Of a stretch of 45,119 bases of DNA, positions 15,523 through 22,574 are shown piece after piece. Source of the stretch: Candidatus Buchananbacteria bacterium (lineage in GTDB: Bacteria; Patescibacteriota; Patescibacteriia; Buchananbacterales; UBA6539); contig JAFGGX010000018.1 in assembly GCA_016930315.1 (NCBI GenBank), positions 1 to 45,119 of the forward strand, given 5' to 3'. Positions within the stretch are counted from its first letter, which is position 1. Every line of letters starts with the position of its first letter. Below the pieces are notes generated by a model. That model saw only the letters and a program-made list of their open reading frames with translations, did not search any database and had not been told where the DNA came from. The position numbers and the translations under genes were made by a program.

Positions 15523-17169
15523 ATGAAGAAACTTTTCAAGTCAAAAATTTTTTGGGGGGTGGTGGTGGTTTTAATCGTTGTGATAATTCTTATTGTCCGA
15601 TCGATAAACTCGGGCACCAAGCAGACCTATGTTACCGAAGAGGCTAAAATTGGTAATATCGTCCAGACAGTCTCGGCTACCGGGCAAATTAAGTCGGCTT
15701 CAGAAATTGAATTGAATTTTAAAAATACTGGTCAATTGGCTGTCTTGAATGTCAAGAAAGGCGATGAAGTAAAAAGTGGCCAGGTTTTAGCTCAGCTTAA
15801 ATCCACTAATTCATCAATTAGTATTACCAGCGCTCAAGCTGATTTGTTAGAAGCACGGGCCAATCTAGACAAAGCGATCGCCGGCGTAACCCAGGAAGAA
15901 ATTGATGTGGCTAAGGCAGCCGTTGATACAGCCAAAACCGATTTAGCTAATGCCGAAAAAACTTATAGCCAAGCAATCGAAAACGCTAAACAGGATGCTT
16001 TAACCAACGTTAATTTGGCTTTAACCAAATCAAGGATTGCTCTGCAGCAAGTTAATGACACTATTATTTATAAAGGCGATCCTGCTAATTTTAATACTTC
16101 TAATCCAAGTCTAGAAATTAAAGTTGAAAATGGTTATCAGGCTGGTTTGATTGCAATCAATGCCGCTAACACTTCTTATCAATCAGCTCAGGCTAGTTTA
16201 TCGGATGTGGCGGTGGACCAGGCCATTAGCGATGGATTATTGGCAATTGATAAGACGGAAACTAATTTGGATGATTTGGGAGATTTGCTCGATTATGTCA
16301 TCACCGACTCAACCATCACTCAAACCGTTTTGGACACGATGAAAACCAGCATTAATACTCAGCGCACCACCATTGATAGTAGTTTAAGTACAGTTCAAAC
16401 CTATAAGCAGAATTTAGCGGATGCAAAGATTACTTATCAAACTAAAGTTTCTGCTGCTCAAAAAAATTTGGAATCAGCCGAAGCGTCTTTGGCCTTAAAA
16501 CAGGCTCCGTCAAGACCGGAAGATATTGCTTTGTATCAAGCTAGGGTAAAGCGCGCGCAAGCTAATCTAAGTTTGGCGCAAGACCAATATAATGACACAA
16601 TTTTGCGCGCGCCGATTGATGGCATAATTACTGAAACCAATTTTTCGGTTGGCGAGCAGACCAATTTGAGTAAACCGGTAATTAAGATGTTAGCCAATCA
16701 AAATTATGAAATTGAAGTTGATATTCCAGAATCTGACATTGCCAAATTAATCGTTGGCGATTCAGCCAGCATCACATTGGATGCTTTTACCGAAGACGAT
16801 ATTTTTGCCGGCACGGTTACCACAATTAATCCGGCTCAAACTGATATTCAAGATGTGGTTTACTATAAAGTGACAGTGATATTTAGCCCAGACCAGTCGG
16901 AAGCAATTATGAATTTGATGGATAAAATTAAACCGGGCATGACTGCCAATGTCGATATTAAAACTGCCGAAAAAGATGATGTATTAATTATTCCATTGCG
17001 AGCAGTCAAAGAAGACGGCGGCATCAAAACAGTCAGCGTTTTAGCAGCCGACAATCAAGTTAAAGATTTCACGGTTGAAACCGGCTTGCGAGGCGACGAA
17101 GGCTTGGTAGAAATCACCAATGGTTTAAAGGCCGGTGATCAAGTTATTACTTATACCAAGAACCAATAA
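15523..17169 (+). CDS. HlyD/MacA-like membrane-fusion (adaptor) protein with a long coiled-coil hairpin
   Basis: A single N-terminal transmembrane anchor (about 9-27) is followed by a beta-barrel/lipoyl half-motif (about 40-95, FKNTGQLAVLNVKKGDEV). A very long Ala/Gln/Asp-rich alpha-helical hairpin follows, at about 98-355. Then come the second lipoyl half (APIDGIITETNFSVGEQTN, about 365-383) and the beta-barrel and membrane-proximal domains to residue 548. This is the order of periplasmic adaptors that work with MacB-type ABC pumps. The hairpin is much longer than in E. coli MacA, and the protein is about 170 residues longer. It is the second gene of the TetR operon, two bases after tetR and four before the ATPase. 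In a cell without a classical outer membrane the hairpin may span the wall or S-layer gap. Confidence 0.88.
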   Translation: MKKLFKSKIFWGVVVVLIVVIILIVRSINSGTKQTYVTEEAKIGNIVQTVSATGQIKSASEIELNFKNTGQLAVLNVKKGDEVKSGQVLAQLKSTNSSISITSAQADLLEARANLDKAIAGVTQEEIDVAKAAVDTAKTDLANAEKTYSQAIENAKQDALTNVNLALTKSRIALQQVNDTIIYKGDPANFNTSNPSLEIKVENGYQAGLIAINAANTSYQSAQASLSDVAVDQAISDGLLAIDKTETNLDDLGDLLDYVITDSTITQTVLDTMKTSINTQRTTIDSSLSTVQTYKQNLADAKITYQTKVSAAQKNLESAEASLALKQAPSRPEDIALYQARVKRAQANLSLAQDQYNDTILRAPIDGIITETNFSVGEQTNLSKPVIKMLANQNYEIEVDIPESDIAKLIVGDSASITLDAFTEDDIFAGTVTTINPAQTDIQDVVYYKVTVIFSPDQSEAIMNLMDKIKPGMTANVDIKTAEKDDVLIIPLRAVKEDGGIKTVSVLAADNQVKDFTVETGLRGDEGLVEITNGLKAGDQVITYTKNQ

Positions 17170-17173
17170 AATT

Positions 17174-17905
17174 ATGGCCGATGAAGTTTTGATTCAAATC
17201 AAAGACCTGAAAAAAGATTACGTAACTGGTGAGGTGGTTACCCCGGTTTTAAAGGGGTTGAATTTCGAAGTTAAAAAAGGAGAATTCCTGGCGATCATGG
17301 GCCCGTCCGGGTCTGGTAAGTCAACTTTAATGCATATCTTGGGTTTTTTGGATAAATTAACTACTGGACAGTATTTGTTTGAAGATCACAACATCGTGGA
17401 ATTTGATGATGATGAATTGGCGCGATTACGCAATGCCGAGATTGGTTTTATTTTTCAGAGTTATAATTTGTTACCAAAAACCACGGTTTTAGATAATGTC
17501 AAACTACCTTTAATTTATGCTAAAAATGTCAGCGCCAAGCAAGCCGACCAACGCGCTACTAAAGCAATTGAATCAGTTGGTTTAACTCATCGAATCCATC
17601 ATTATTCCAATCAACTTTCTGGTGGTGAACAACAACGAGTGGCGATTGCTCGAGCGTTAGTTAATGATCCGGCTGTTGTTTTTGCCGATGAGCCAACCGG
17701 CAATTTGGATTCAAAATCCGGCACTCAAGTCATGAATATTATTCAGGGTTTAAATGATTTAGGTAAAACTGTGATTTTAGTGACTCACGAGCAAGATACC
17801 GCTGAGCACGCTAAAAGAATTATTATGGTTAGAGATGGTTTAATCGTTAGCGACCAGCCGGTCTCACGTCAGCGCTTGGCTTCGGACGGTGAATTAAGAA
17901 AATAG
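17174..17905 (+). CDS. MacB/LolD-type ABC transporter ATP-binding protein
   Basis: This is the nucleotide-binding subunit. Walker A is GPSGSGKST, the Q-loop is [10 protein letters not shown], the ABC signature is [15 protein letters not shown], Walker B is [12 protein letters not shown], and the H-loop is [10 protein letters not shown]. All are intact. The FQSYNLLP and [12 protein letters not shown] segments are typical of the MacB/LolD/FtsE group. I take ATG at 17174 (243 residues), four bases after the adaptor stop. An upstream in-frame ATG at 17135 would overlap the adaptor gene by 35 bases and add a non-family N terminus. It works with the two permeases that follow. Confidence 0.93.
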   Translation: MADEVLIQIKDLKKDYVTGEVVTPVLKGLNFEVKKGEFLAIMGPSGSGKSTLMHILGFLDKLTTGQYLFEDHNIVEFDDDELARLRNAEIGFIFQSYNLLPKTTVLDNVKLPLIYAKNVSAKQADQRATKAIESVGLTHRIHHYSNQLSGGEQQRVAIARALVNDPAVVFADEPTGNLDSKSGTQVMNIIQGLNDLGKTVILVTHEQDTAEHAKRIIMVRDGLIVSDQPVSRQRLASDGELRK

Positions 17906-17920
17906 AATTAAGCTAATTCT

Positions 17921-19162
17921 ATGCGCATTGACCAAAGCATTAAAAATAGTTTCAAAAATTTGAGAGCGCATAAATTGCGTTCATTTTTAACGACGTTAGG
18001 GATGGTTATCGGTATTGCTTCGGTGATGTTAATTATGTCAATTGGCGCTGGTGTGCAAAGTTTAATTTTGGGTGAAATCCAAAGTGTTGGGTCTAATTTA
18101 GTTGGGGTTTTACCAGGTGCCTCTGACGAAAATGGTCCGCCGGCTTCAGTGATGGGAGTGGTGGTCACTACTTTAATTTACGACGATGCTAAAGCGATTG
18201 GCCAAAAACAAAATGTACCCCACGCCACGGCTGTATCTTCTTATGTCCGAGGAGCGGGGACGATCCAATATCGAAATCAAGATATCAGTTCAAACTTTAC
18301 CGGCACAACCGCCAGCTATTTGGAAGTTGAAAGCGCTGACGTGGCCGAAGGTCATTTTTTTGATGAATCGGATGAGCGGGGAATTAGTCGAGTGGCAGTT
18401 TTGGGCAGTAGTGTAGCTGACGATTTATTTGCCGGTCAGGATCCAATTGGTAAAGAAATTAAAATTAAAAAGCAACTCTTTAAAGTAATTGGAGTGATGA
18501 AAGAGCGGGGGACGGTTTTTTTTGTTAATCAAGATGACCAGGTTTTTATTCCGTTGGAAACCGCTCAAAAAATTTTATTAGGCATAAATCATCTTAATTT
18601 TATTCGAGTTAAAATTGACAAAGTCGACAATCTCGACCAGTCGGTTGAAGATATAAAAATGACTTTGCGTGAACGTCACGACATCACCGACCCGAGTCAA
18701 GACGATTTTTCGGTTCGCAATACTCAGCAGGCGTTAGATGTCTTAACTCAAGTTACCGACGCTTTAAAGTTTTTTCTTGTTGCTATTGCCGGCATTGCTT
18801 TGTTGGTCGGTGGAATTGGGATTATGAATGTAATGTTAGTGGCCGTTAATGAACGAATTAAAGAGATTGGTTTACGCAAGGCGGTCGGGGCAACCAAAGG
18901 CGGAATTTTGACTCAATTTTTGGTTGAGACAATCGTGGTTTCTTTGGTGGGCGGCGTAATTGGTATTTTAATTGGTTTAATTATTTCTGGTTTAGTGGCT
19001 ATTGTCATTAATTTTTTGGGTTATAATTGGCCATTTGTAGTGCCAATTAGTGCCATTATTTTAGCCAGCAGCTTTTCTTTGGCAGTTGGCTTGATTTTTG
19101 GTCTTTATCCAGCCTGGAAAGCCGCTAAACTTGATCCAATCACCGCTTTAAGATACGAATAA
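17921..19162 (+). CDS. MacB/FtsX-like ABC transporter permease 1
   Basis: The 413-residue permease has an N-terminal transmembrane helix (about 18-43, HKLRSFLTTLGMVIGIASVM). A large extracytoplasmic MacB_PCD domain (about 45-270) follows. The C-terminal FtsX core has three helices and contains GGIGIMNVMLVAV, ERIKEIGLRKAVGA and a closing PAWKAAKLDPITALRYE. These are standard MacB-family features. It is 15 bases after the ATPase gene and three bases before a second, homologous permease, so the transporter is probably a heterodimer. The substrate is unknown; export of peptides, lipids or antibiotics is typical of the family. Confidence 0.92.
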   Translation: MRIDQSIKNSFKNLRAHKLRSFLTTLGMVIGIASVMLIMSIGAGVQSLILGEIQSVGSNLVGVLPGASDENGPPASVMGVVVTTLIYDDAKAIGQKQNVPHATAVSSYVRGAGTIQYRNQDISSNFTGTTASYLEVESADVAEGHFFDESDERGISRVAVLGSSVADDLFAGQDPIGKEIKIKKQLFKVIGVMKERGTVFFVNQDDQVFIPLETAQKILLGINHLNFIRVKIDKVDNLDQSVEDIKMTLRERHDITDPSQDDFSVRNTQQALDVLTQVTDALKFFLVAIAGIALLVGGIGIMNVMLVAVNERIKEIGLRKAVGATKGGILTQFLVETIVVSLVGGVIGILIGLIISGLVAIVINFLGYNWPFVVPISAIILASSFSLAVGLIFGLYPAWKAAKLDPITALRYE

Positions 19163-19165
19163 TTT

Positions 19166-20413
19166 ATGAATTTAGTTACTCTAAAAATTGCCTTAAGAGC
19201 CTTGTCTAGTCATAAAAGCCGGACGTTTTTAACCGTTTTGGGCATTGTGATTGGGATTGCCGCAGTGGTAGCAGTGATGTCAGCCGGTCAGGGAATTAAA
19301 GCATTGGTGGTTGATCAGGTTGAATCTTTTGGTTCCGATTTGATCCAAACCGAAATCAAAGTGCCGAGCGCCAAAAAAAATTCTTCGGAAAATGCTTTTG
19401 GTATTGCTAGCGGAATTGAAGTAACGACTTTAAAACTTTCTGATCGCGACGCTATTATGAAGTTGCCAAATATCAAAGACAGTTATGCTGGTTCAACCGG
19501 TCAGGAATTAGTTTCTTACAATGGGCAGAACCAGCAAGCATTGCTTTATGGCGTTTCGGCTACGTTTATTAATATTGACAAAGGCCAAGTGGAGACGGGT
19601 CGGTTTTTTACCAATGAAGAAGATAATGGTCTGGCTAATGTCGCGGTGATTGGTCAAAAAGTTAAAGATAAATTATTTAATAATGGGCAGGCGATTGATA
19701 AATTGATTAAAATTGGCAAGCAAAAATTTCGGGTGATTGGCGTAATGGAAAAAAGGGGAGCGACTTTTGGTTTTGATATGGATAACATGATTTATATTCC
19801 GGTTCAGACCCTGCAGAAAAAAATTATGGGCGTTGACTATATTATGTTTATTACCTCTCAGGTTAGAAATCCGGATTTAATTGATCAAACCGTTGCCGAA
19901 ATGGAGCAGCTGTTGCGCGAGCGCCACGACATCACCGACCCGGATAAAGAAGATTTTGCCGTCACTTCGATTGCCGAAGCGTTGGATATGTTAAATACAA
20001 TTTTTTGGGCAATCTCGGTTTTGTTAATTGCCGTGGCGGGAATTTCGTTAGTGGTCGGTGGGATTGGGATTATGAATATTATGTATGTGTCGGTAATGGA
20101 GCGAACTTACGAAATTGGTTTGCGCAAATCAGTGGGTGCGACTAACAATAATATTTTGTTTCAATTCTTGTGGGAAGCAGTGATTGTTACTTTCTTGGGT
20201 GCAATCATTGGGGTTTTGATTGGAGTGCTGTTTGCGTGGCTGGTTTCGGTGGTGGCTACATCTCAAGGTTTTGCCTGGAAGTTTGTAGTTTTGCCGTCGT
20301 CTTTAGCCTTAGCCAGCGGCGTAGCCATTGCGATTGGTTTATCGTTTGGAGTTTTTCCAGCCAAAACAGCGGCTAACATGGATCCAGTAACGGCCTTGAG
20401 GTATAATCGATAG
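19166..20413 (+). CDS. MacB/FtsX-like ABC transporter permease 2
   Basis: This is a paralogue of the preceding permease with the same layout: helix 1 at about 17-40 (HKSRTFLTVLGIVIGIAAVV), a MacB_PCD domain, then the FtsX core with GGIGIMNIMYVSV, ERTYEIGLRKSVGA and the terminal PVTALRYNR. The two share near-identical stretches such as LRERHDITDP near the end of the PCD, so they arose by duplication but have since diverged, mainly in the extracytoplasmic domain. It is the last gene of the operon and is followed by a hairpin terminator at 20446. A short 12-base direct repeat (AATCTCAAAAAT) occurs right after its stop. Confidence 0.92.
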   Translation: MNLVTLKIALRALSSHKSRTFLTVLGIVIGIAAVVAVMSAGQGIKALVVDQVESFGSDLIQTEIKVPSAKKNSSENAFGIASGIEVTTLKLSDRDAIMKLPNIKDSYAGSTGQELVSYNGQNQQALLYGVSATFINIDKGQVETGRFFTNEEDNGLANVAVIGQKVKDKLFNNGQAIDKLIKIGKQKFRVIGVMEKRGATFGFDMDNMIYIPVQTLQKKIMGVDYIMFITSQVRNPDLIDQTVAEMEQLLRERHDITDPDKEDFAVTSIAEALDMLNTIFWAISVLLIAVAGISLVVGGIGIMNIMYVSVMERTYEIGLRKSVGATNNNILFQFLWEAVIVTFLGAIIGVLIGVLFAWLVSVVATSQGFAWKFVVLPSSLALASGVAIAIGLSFGVFPAKTAANMDPVTALRYNR

Positions 20414-20445
20414 AATCTCAAAAATTAAATCTCAAAAATATGGTG

Positions 20446-20469
20446 TCTCGCTAGTCGCGGGATTTTTTT
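20446..20469 (+). terminator. Terminator of the TetR-efflux operon
   Basis: TCTCGC (20446-20451) pairs with GCGGGA (20457-20462), one G-T pair, followed by seven T. Confidence 0.75.
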
Positions 20470-20472
20470 AGT

Positions 20473-20501
20473 TTGACAAATTTAGCGAAAAATAGTAAGT
20501 T
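20473..20501 (+). promoter_or_regulatory. Promoter of the second orphan single-gene unit
   Basis: A consensus TTGACA (20473-20478), a 17-base spacer, then TAAGTT (20496-20501). It starts four bases after the previous terminator's T run. Confidence 0.5.
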
Positions 20502-20554
20502 TTCGGTGGTTCTTTGATGTATGAACAAACCCTTTTAGCATAAGGAGAAGTGTC

Positions 20555-21190
20555 ATGGATCCGAGAAGGGAACGTTGTTTTAAATCTTTTAGGGCAACCT
20601 GTATTCATGTGTTGCCTCGTGTTATCGCTGAGCAGGCTGATGAGCCAAGCACTTGGAGAAGACTCAATCAGGTTAGCGAGTTTGGCCTAATCAACTTCTG
20701 TTGTTTTGCTTATCTTGCCACCCAAGAGTCTTTTTACCGTATTGTATTCGGGCAAAAAATCCTTCAGCCGGCCTTGCGCTCTTTCGTGCCGAGAATGGAT
20801 GCAACGGATTGGTGTGAGTGCTATCGATACGCGATACAACAAGCCATAGCCGACGCCTTGAGTGCGTGCACTGATGTGCCAGAGGATTGGGGCGATACTC
20901 AGAACCAATTCAAGATTGACATGTATTGCAGTGCTCTTAGTCTGCTTCTACTGTGCTTGCACGATGGTTTCTTTGAAACACCTCCAGCATCAAAAGTGCT
21001 CGGATTGATTAGTCGTGGCGAATTAACCCCAGATGCGCTTGATGTGGGGTTCAAAGAAGCTCTCACCGCTGATCATCTGGCCGGCATGTTGGGCGTTGAA
21101 AGGCCGGGAGGTAGGGAGAGGATCAATATGGCTACGGCTTTTTTTGTTTTGTTAGCTGGAAGTGGTGATCATGAAATCCAAGGGCCTTGA
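20555..21190 (+). CDS. Orphan 211-residue protein of unknown function with a strong Shine-Dalgarno
   Basis: The start is fixed by AAGGAG (20542-20547) seven bases before the ATG, a clean Shine-Dalgarno of a kind rare in this window. The product is soluble and mostly helical, with no signal peptide. It is unusually rich in Cys and Trp for its surroundings (for example INFCCFAYLATQESFYRIVF, DWCECYRYAIQQAIADALSA). It ends in a small Gly-rich segment (ERPGGRERINMATAFFVLLA). I do not recognise a family. G+C and codon choice (CTT, CTG, CGT, CAG, GCC) differ visibly from neighbouring genes, which favour TTA, AAA and AAT. It has its own promoter and two stacked hairpins after the stop, so it forms an independent unit. 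Horizontal origin is likely; function unknown. Confidence 0.7.
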   Translation: MDPRRERCFKSFRATCIHVLPRVIAEQADEPSTWRRLNQVSEFGLINFCCFAYLATQESFYRIVFGQKILQPALRSFVPRMDATDWCECYRYAIQQAIADALSACTDVPEDWGDTQNQFKIDMYCSALSLLLLCLHDGFFETPPASKVLGLISRGELTPDALDVGFKEALTADHLAGMLGVERPGGRERINMATAFFVLLAGSGDHEIQGP

Positions 21191-21206
21191 TGCCCCGCTT
21201 TCGTAT

Positions 21207-21228
21207 TTAGAGTCAATAGCAACTCTAA
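21207..21228 (+). other. First of two hairpins after the orphan gene
   Basis: A perfect 7-bp stem TTAGAGT/ACTCTAA encloses an 8-base loop, three bases before the GC-rich terminator. Confidence 0.6.
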
Positions 21229-21231
21229 AAA

Positions 21232-21264
21232 ACCCGCGTCTTTTATTTTGGCGCGGGTGTTTCT
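21232..21264 (+). terminator. GC-rich terminator of orphan unit 2
   Basis: ACCCGCGTC (21232-21240) pairs with GGCGCGGGT (21250-21258) across a T-rich 9-base loop, followed by GTTTCTTTTA. Stem, loop style and tail are nearly identical to the terminator at 21802. Confidence 0.85.
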
Positions 21265-21279
21265 TTTATTATAAAATGG

Positions 21280-21309
21280 TTGACAAAAATATTAATAATA
21301 TGCTAAATA
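21280..21309 (+). promoter_or_regulatory. Promoter of the third orphan single-gene unit
   Basis: TTGACA (21280-21285), 18 bases, then TAAATA (21304-21309) preceded by TGC (extended -10 style). It lies directly after the previous unit's terminator. Confidence 0.5.
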
Positions 21310-21349
21310 TATGATGAATTCCAATTCAGAGAGTGAGGTGAAAAGCAAG

Positions 21350-21748
21350 ATGAGAAGAGCTAAAGAATCAAAGCGGAGTGTGTTGACAGAGCGAAATAAT
21401 CTGACAGAGCGAAAGGCGGGTCAGGCCAGAAAAGCAATTGCTGTCCTTGAGCAAACTTTTACATGTAAAGTCTTGTACCTGCCGACAAATGATCTCAATG
21501 AGAATCCTGTAGTTGCGATTTCTGTTCTGAAGAAAGGGTCAGAATTCACGCACTCAGATTTGGAAAAAATTGGTACGGTAGTTGGTGGCTTGGTGTGCGA
21601 CGACGGATTCATTATTGTGATGCATGGGGAAAAGGCCTTCCTTGGCCCTGACCCCTGTGACGCAGATGGGTCCAAGCACAACGGCGAAGTGATCAGTTAT
21701 TATAAAGTTGAATATGATCTCGAGCTCACCGCCCCAGCCGTCGCGTGA
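21350..21748 (+). CDS. Orphan 132-residue protein of unknown function
   Basis: ATG at 21350 is chosen because GAGGTG (21335-21340) sits nine bases upstream. The earlier in-frame ATG at 21311 overlaps the -10 box and would be inside or before the transcription start. The product is small and soluble. Its N terminus is very basic (MRRAKESKRSVLTERNNLTE), followed by an alpha/beta-looking domain (TFTCKVLYLPTNDLNENPVV, then VGGLVCDDGFIIVMHG). No motif or family is recognised. As with the other two orphan units, G+C is high for the window, the gene is alone between its own promoter and a CCCGCG-type terminator, and codon use is atypical. The convergent gene at 21834 begins its stop codon inside the terminator tail. 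Confidence 0.65.
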   Translation: MRRAKESKRSVLTERNNLTERKAGQARKAIAVLEQTFTCKVLYLPTNDLNENPVVAISVLKKGSEFTHSDLEKIGTVVGGLVCDDGFIIVMHGEKAFLGPDPCDADGSKHNGEVISYYKVEYDLELTAPAVA

Positions 21749-21767
21749 CCGTCGACAGCATCCAAGA

Positions 21768-21782
21768 AGCGCAATGTGCGCT
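21768..21782 (+). other. Small hairpin before the orphan unit 3 terminator
   Basis: AGCGCA/TGCGCT arms enclose a 3-base loop in the 3' untranslated region. The position parallels the extra hairpin of orphan unit 2 at 21207. Confidence 0.45.
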
Positions 21783-21801
21783 GACGTCCTTTGGACATAA
21801 A

Positions 21802-21836
21802 CCCGCGTCTTGTTTTTTGGCGCGGGCTTTCTTTTA
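21802..21836. terminator. GC-rich terminator shared by convergent genes
   Basis: CCCGCGTC (21802-21809) pairs with GGCGCGGG (21819-21826) across TTGTTTTTT, followed by CTTTCTTTTA. It is almost the same sequence as 21231-21264. The minus-strand exonuclease ends in its tail, so it may terminate both genes. Confidence 0.85.
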
Positions 21837-22409
21837 CCACGGCATTGTTAAGTTGATTGTGGTTTCTTTTTTTTCTTCCCAAGCGGCAGTTTCAATCGGG
21901 AATTGTTTAATTTCATCTAAAATTTTATAGCGTAAGAATTTGTTGTTGAGGGCAAATTCATAAATCTCTTTGGTGATTTTTACATCTTGCTGGCAGTATT
22001 GTTTGATTTTTTCAATCTCGCCATTTTTATACCAAGTAATTGCATCCAAGCCATTACCGCTTTTTTTTATTCCAAGAGTCCCGTCAGCTACCGAATCCAA
22101 ACGGATTTTGTGACCCAAGGATTTTCTGATTTCTTCCAATAAATCTAGACTTTTGATTTTGGTTAAGTCGCCCGGATAATATTTATTTAAAATCGGAATA
22201 TCAAAATAATCGGAATTATATCCGATAATTAAATCCGTGTTTTCTAAAAGCGGCCAAAGTTTATTTAATTCGTTTTCCAGAAAAGTAAAATATTGATCGG
22301 TTTGGTAGTCGTAAACAACCAACAAAGAAATATCTAAAAGTTTAGGTTCGTTTTTACCAACTTGCTGGAAAGTATTTTTTGTTTCAATATCTAAAACAAC
22401 TTTTTTCAT
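21834..22409 (-). CDS. DEDDy-type RNase H-like 3'-5' exonuclease
   Basis: This 191-residue protein has a DnaQ/RNase H-like fold similar to YprB-type and PolB-type exonuclease domains. ExoI is LDIETK (Asp7, Glu9). ExoII is IIGYNSDYFDIPIL with its conserved Asp. ExoIII is YCQQDVKIT, the Y-x3-D pattern of DEDDy enzymes. The middle part (LDLLEEIRKSLGHKIRLDSV) is also typical. All four acidic ligands appear present, so it should be an active nuclease. DNA or RNA as substrate is not determined. The start codon follows a minus-strand TATATA at 22420-22415 by only five bases, suggesting a leaderless mRNA. It is convergent with orphan unit 3. Confidence 0.82.
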   Translation of the reverse strand: MKKVVLDIETKNTFQQVGKNEPKLLDISLLVVYDYQTDQYFTFLENELNKLWPLLENTDLIIGYNSDYFDIPILNKYYPGDLTKIKSLDLLEEIRKSLGHKIRLDSVADGTLGIKKSGNGLDAITWYKNGEIEKIKQYCQQDVKITKEIYEFALNNKFLRYKILDEIKQFPIETAAWEEKKETTINLTMPW

Positions 22410-22506
22410 AGGTTTATATAGTCTAGCCTAAAATTTAACAGTAATCAAATAATAATCGGCTAGGCGTAAAAAGCCTGGTTTTTAACAATGGGGGGTGGGT
22501 CGCGTA

Positions 22507-22527
22507 GGCGAGGAATTTATCCTCGCC
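22507..22527. repeat. REP-like GC hairpin in the intergenic region
   Basis: A perfect 8-bp stem GGCGAGGA/TCCTCGCC encloses ATTTA, inside a GC-rich islet (about 22491-22545) without an ORF. The style is that of dispersed palindromic intergenic units. It lies in the gap between the divergent genes at 22409 and 22575. Confidence 0.5.
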
Positions 22528-22559
22528 GTTGGTGTTTGCTCGTCAAAAAATTATTTTTT

Positions 22560-22568
22560 TGTTAAAAT
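22560..22568 (+). promoter_or_regulatory. Extended -10 directly before the glycosyltransferase ATG
   Basis: TGTTAAAAT (extended -10 form) ends six bases before the ATG at 22575. Transcription would start at or next to the start codon. Confidence 0.5.
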
Positions 22569-22574
22569 AAACTC

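Noticed and set aside
17135-17173. Upstream ATG for the ABC ATPase
   Set aside because: It overlaps the adaptor gene and adds a non-family leader. ATG 17174 is four bases after the adaptor stop.
21311-21349. Upstream ATG of orphan unit 3
   Set aside because: It overlaps the -10 box. ATG 21350 has a proper GAGGTG nine bases upstream.
20473-21836. Integron gene cassettes with attC sites
   Set aside because: No attC-type core sites or integrase are seen. The shared element is a standard terminator hairpin with T tail, so only a looser cassette hypothesis is kept.
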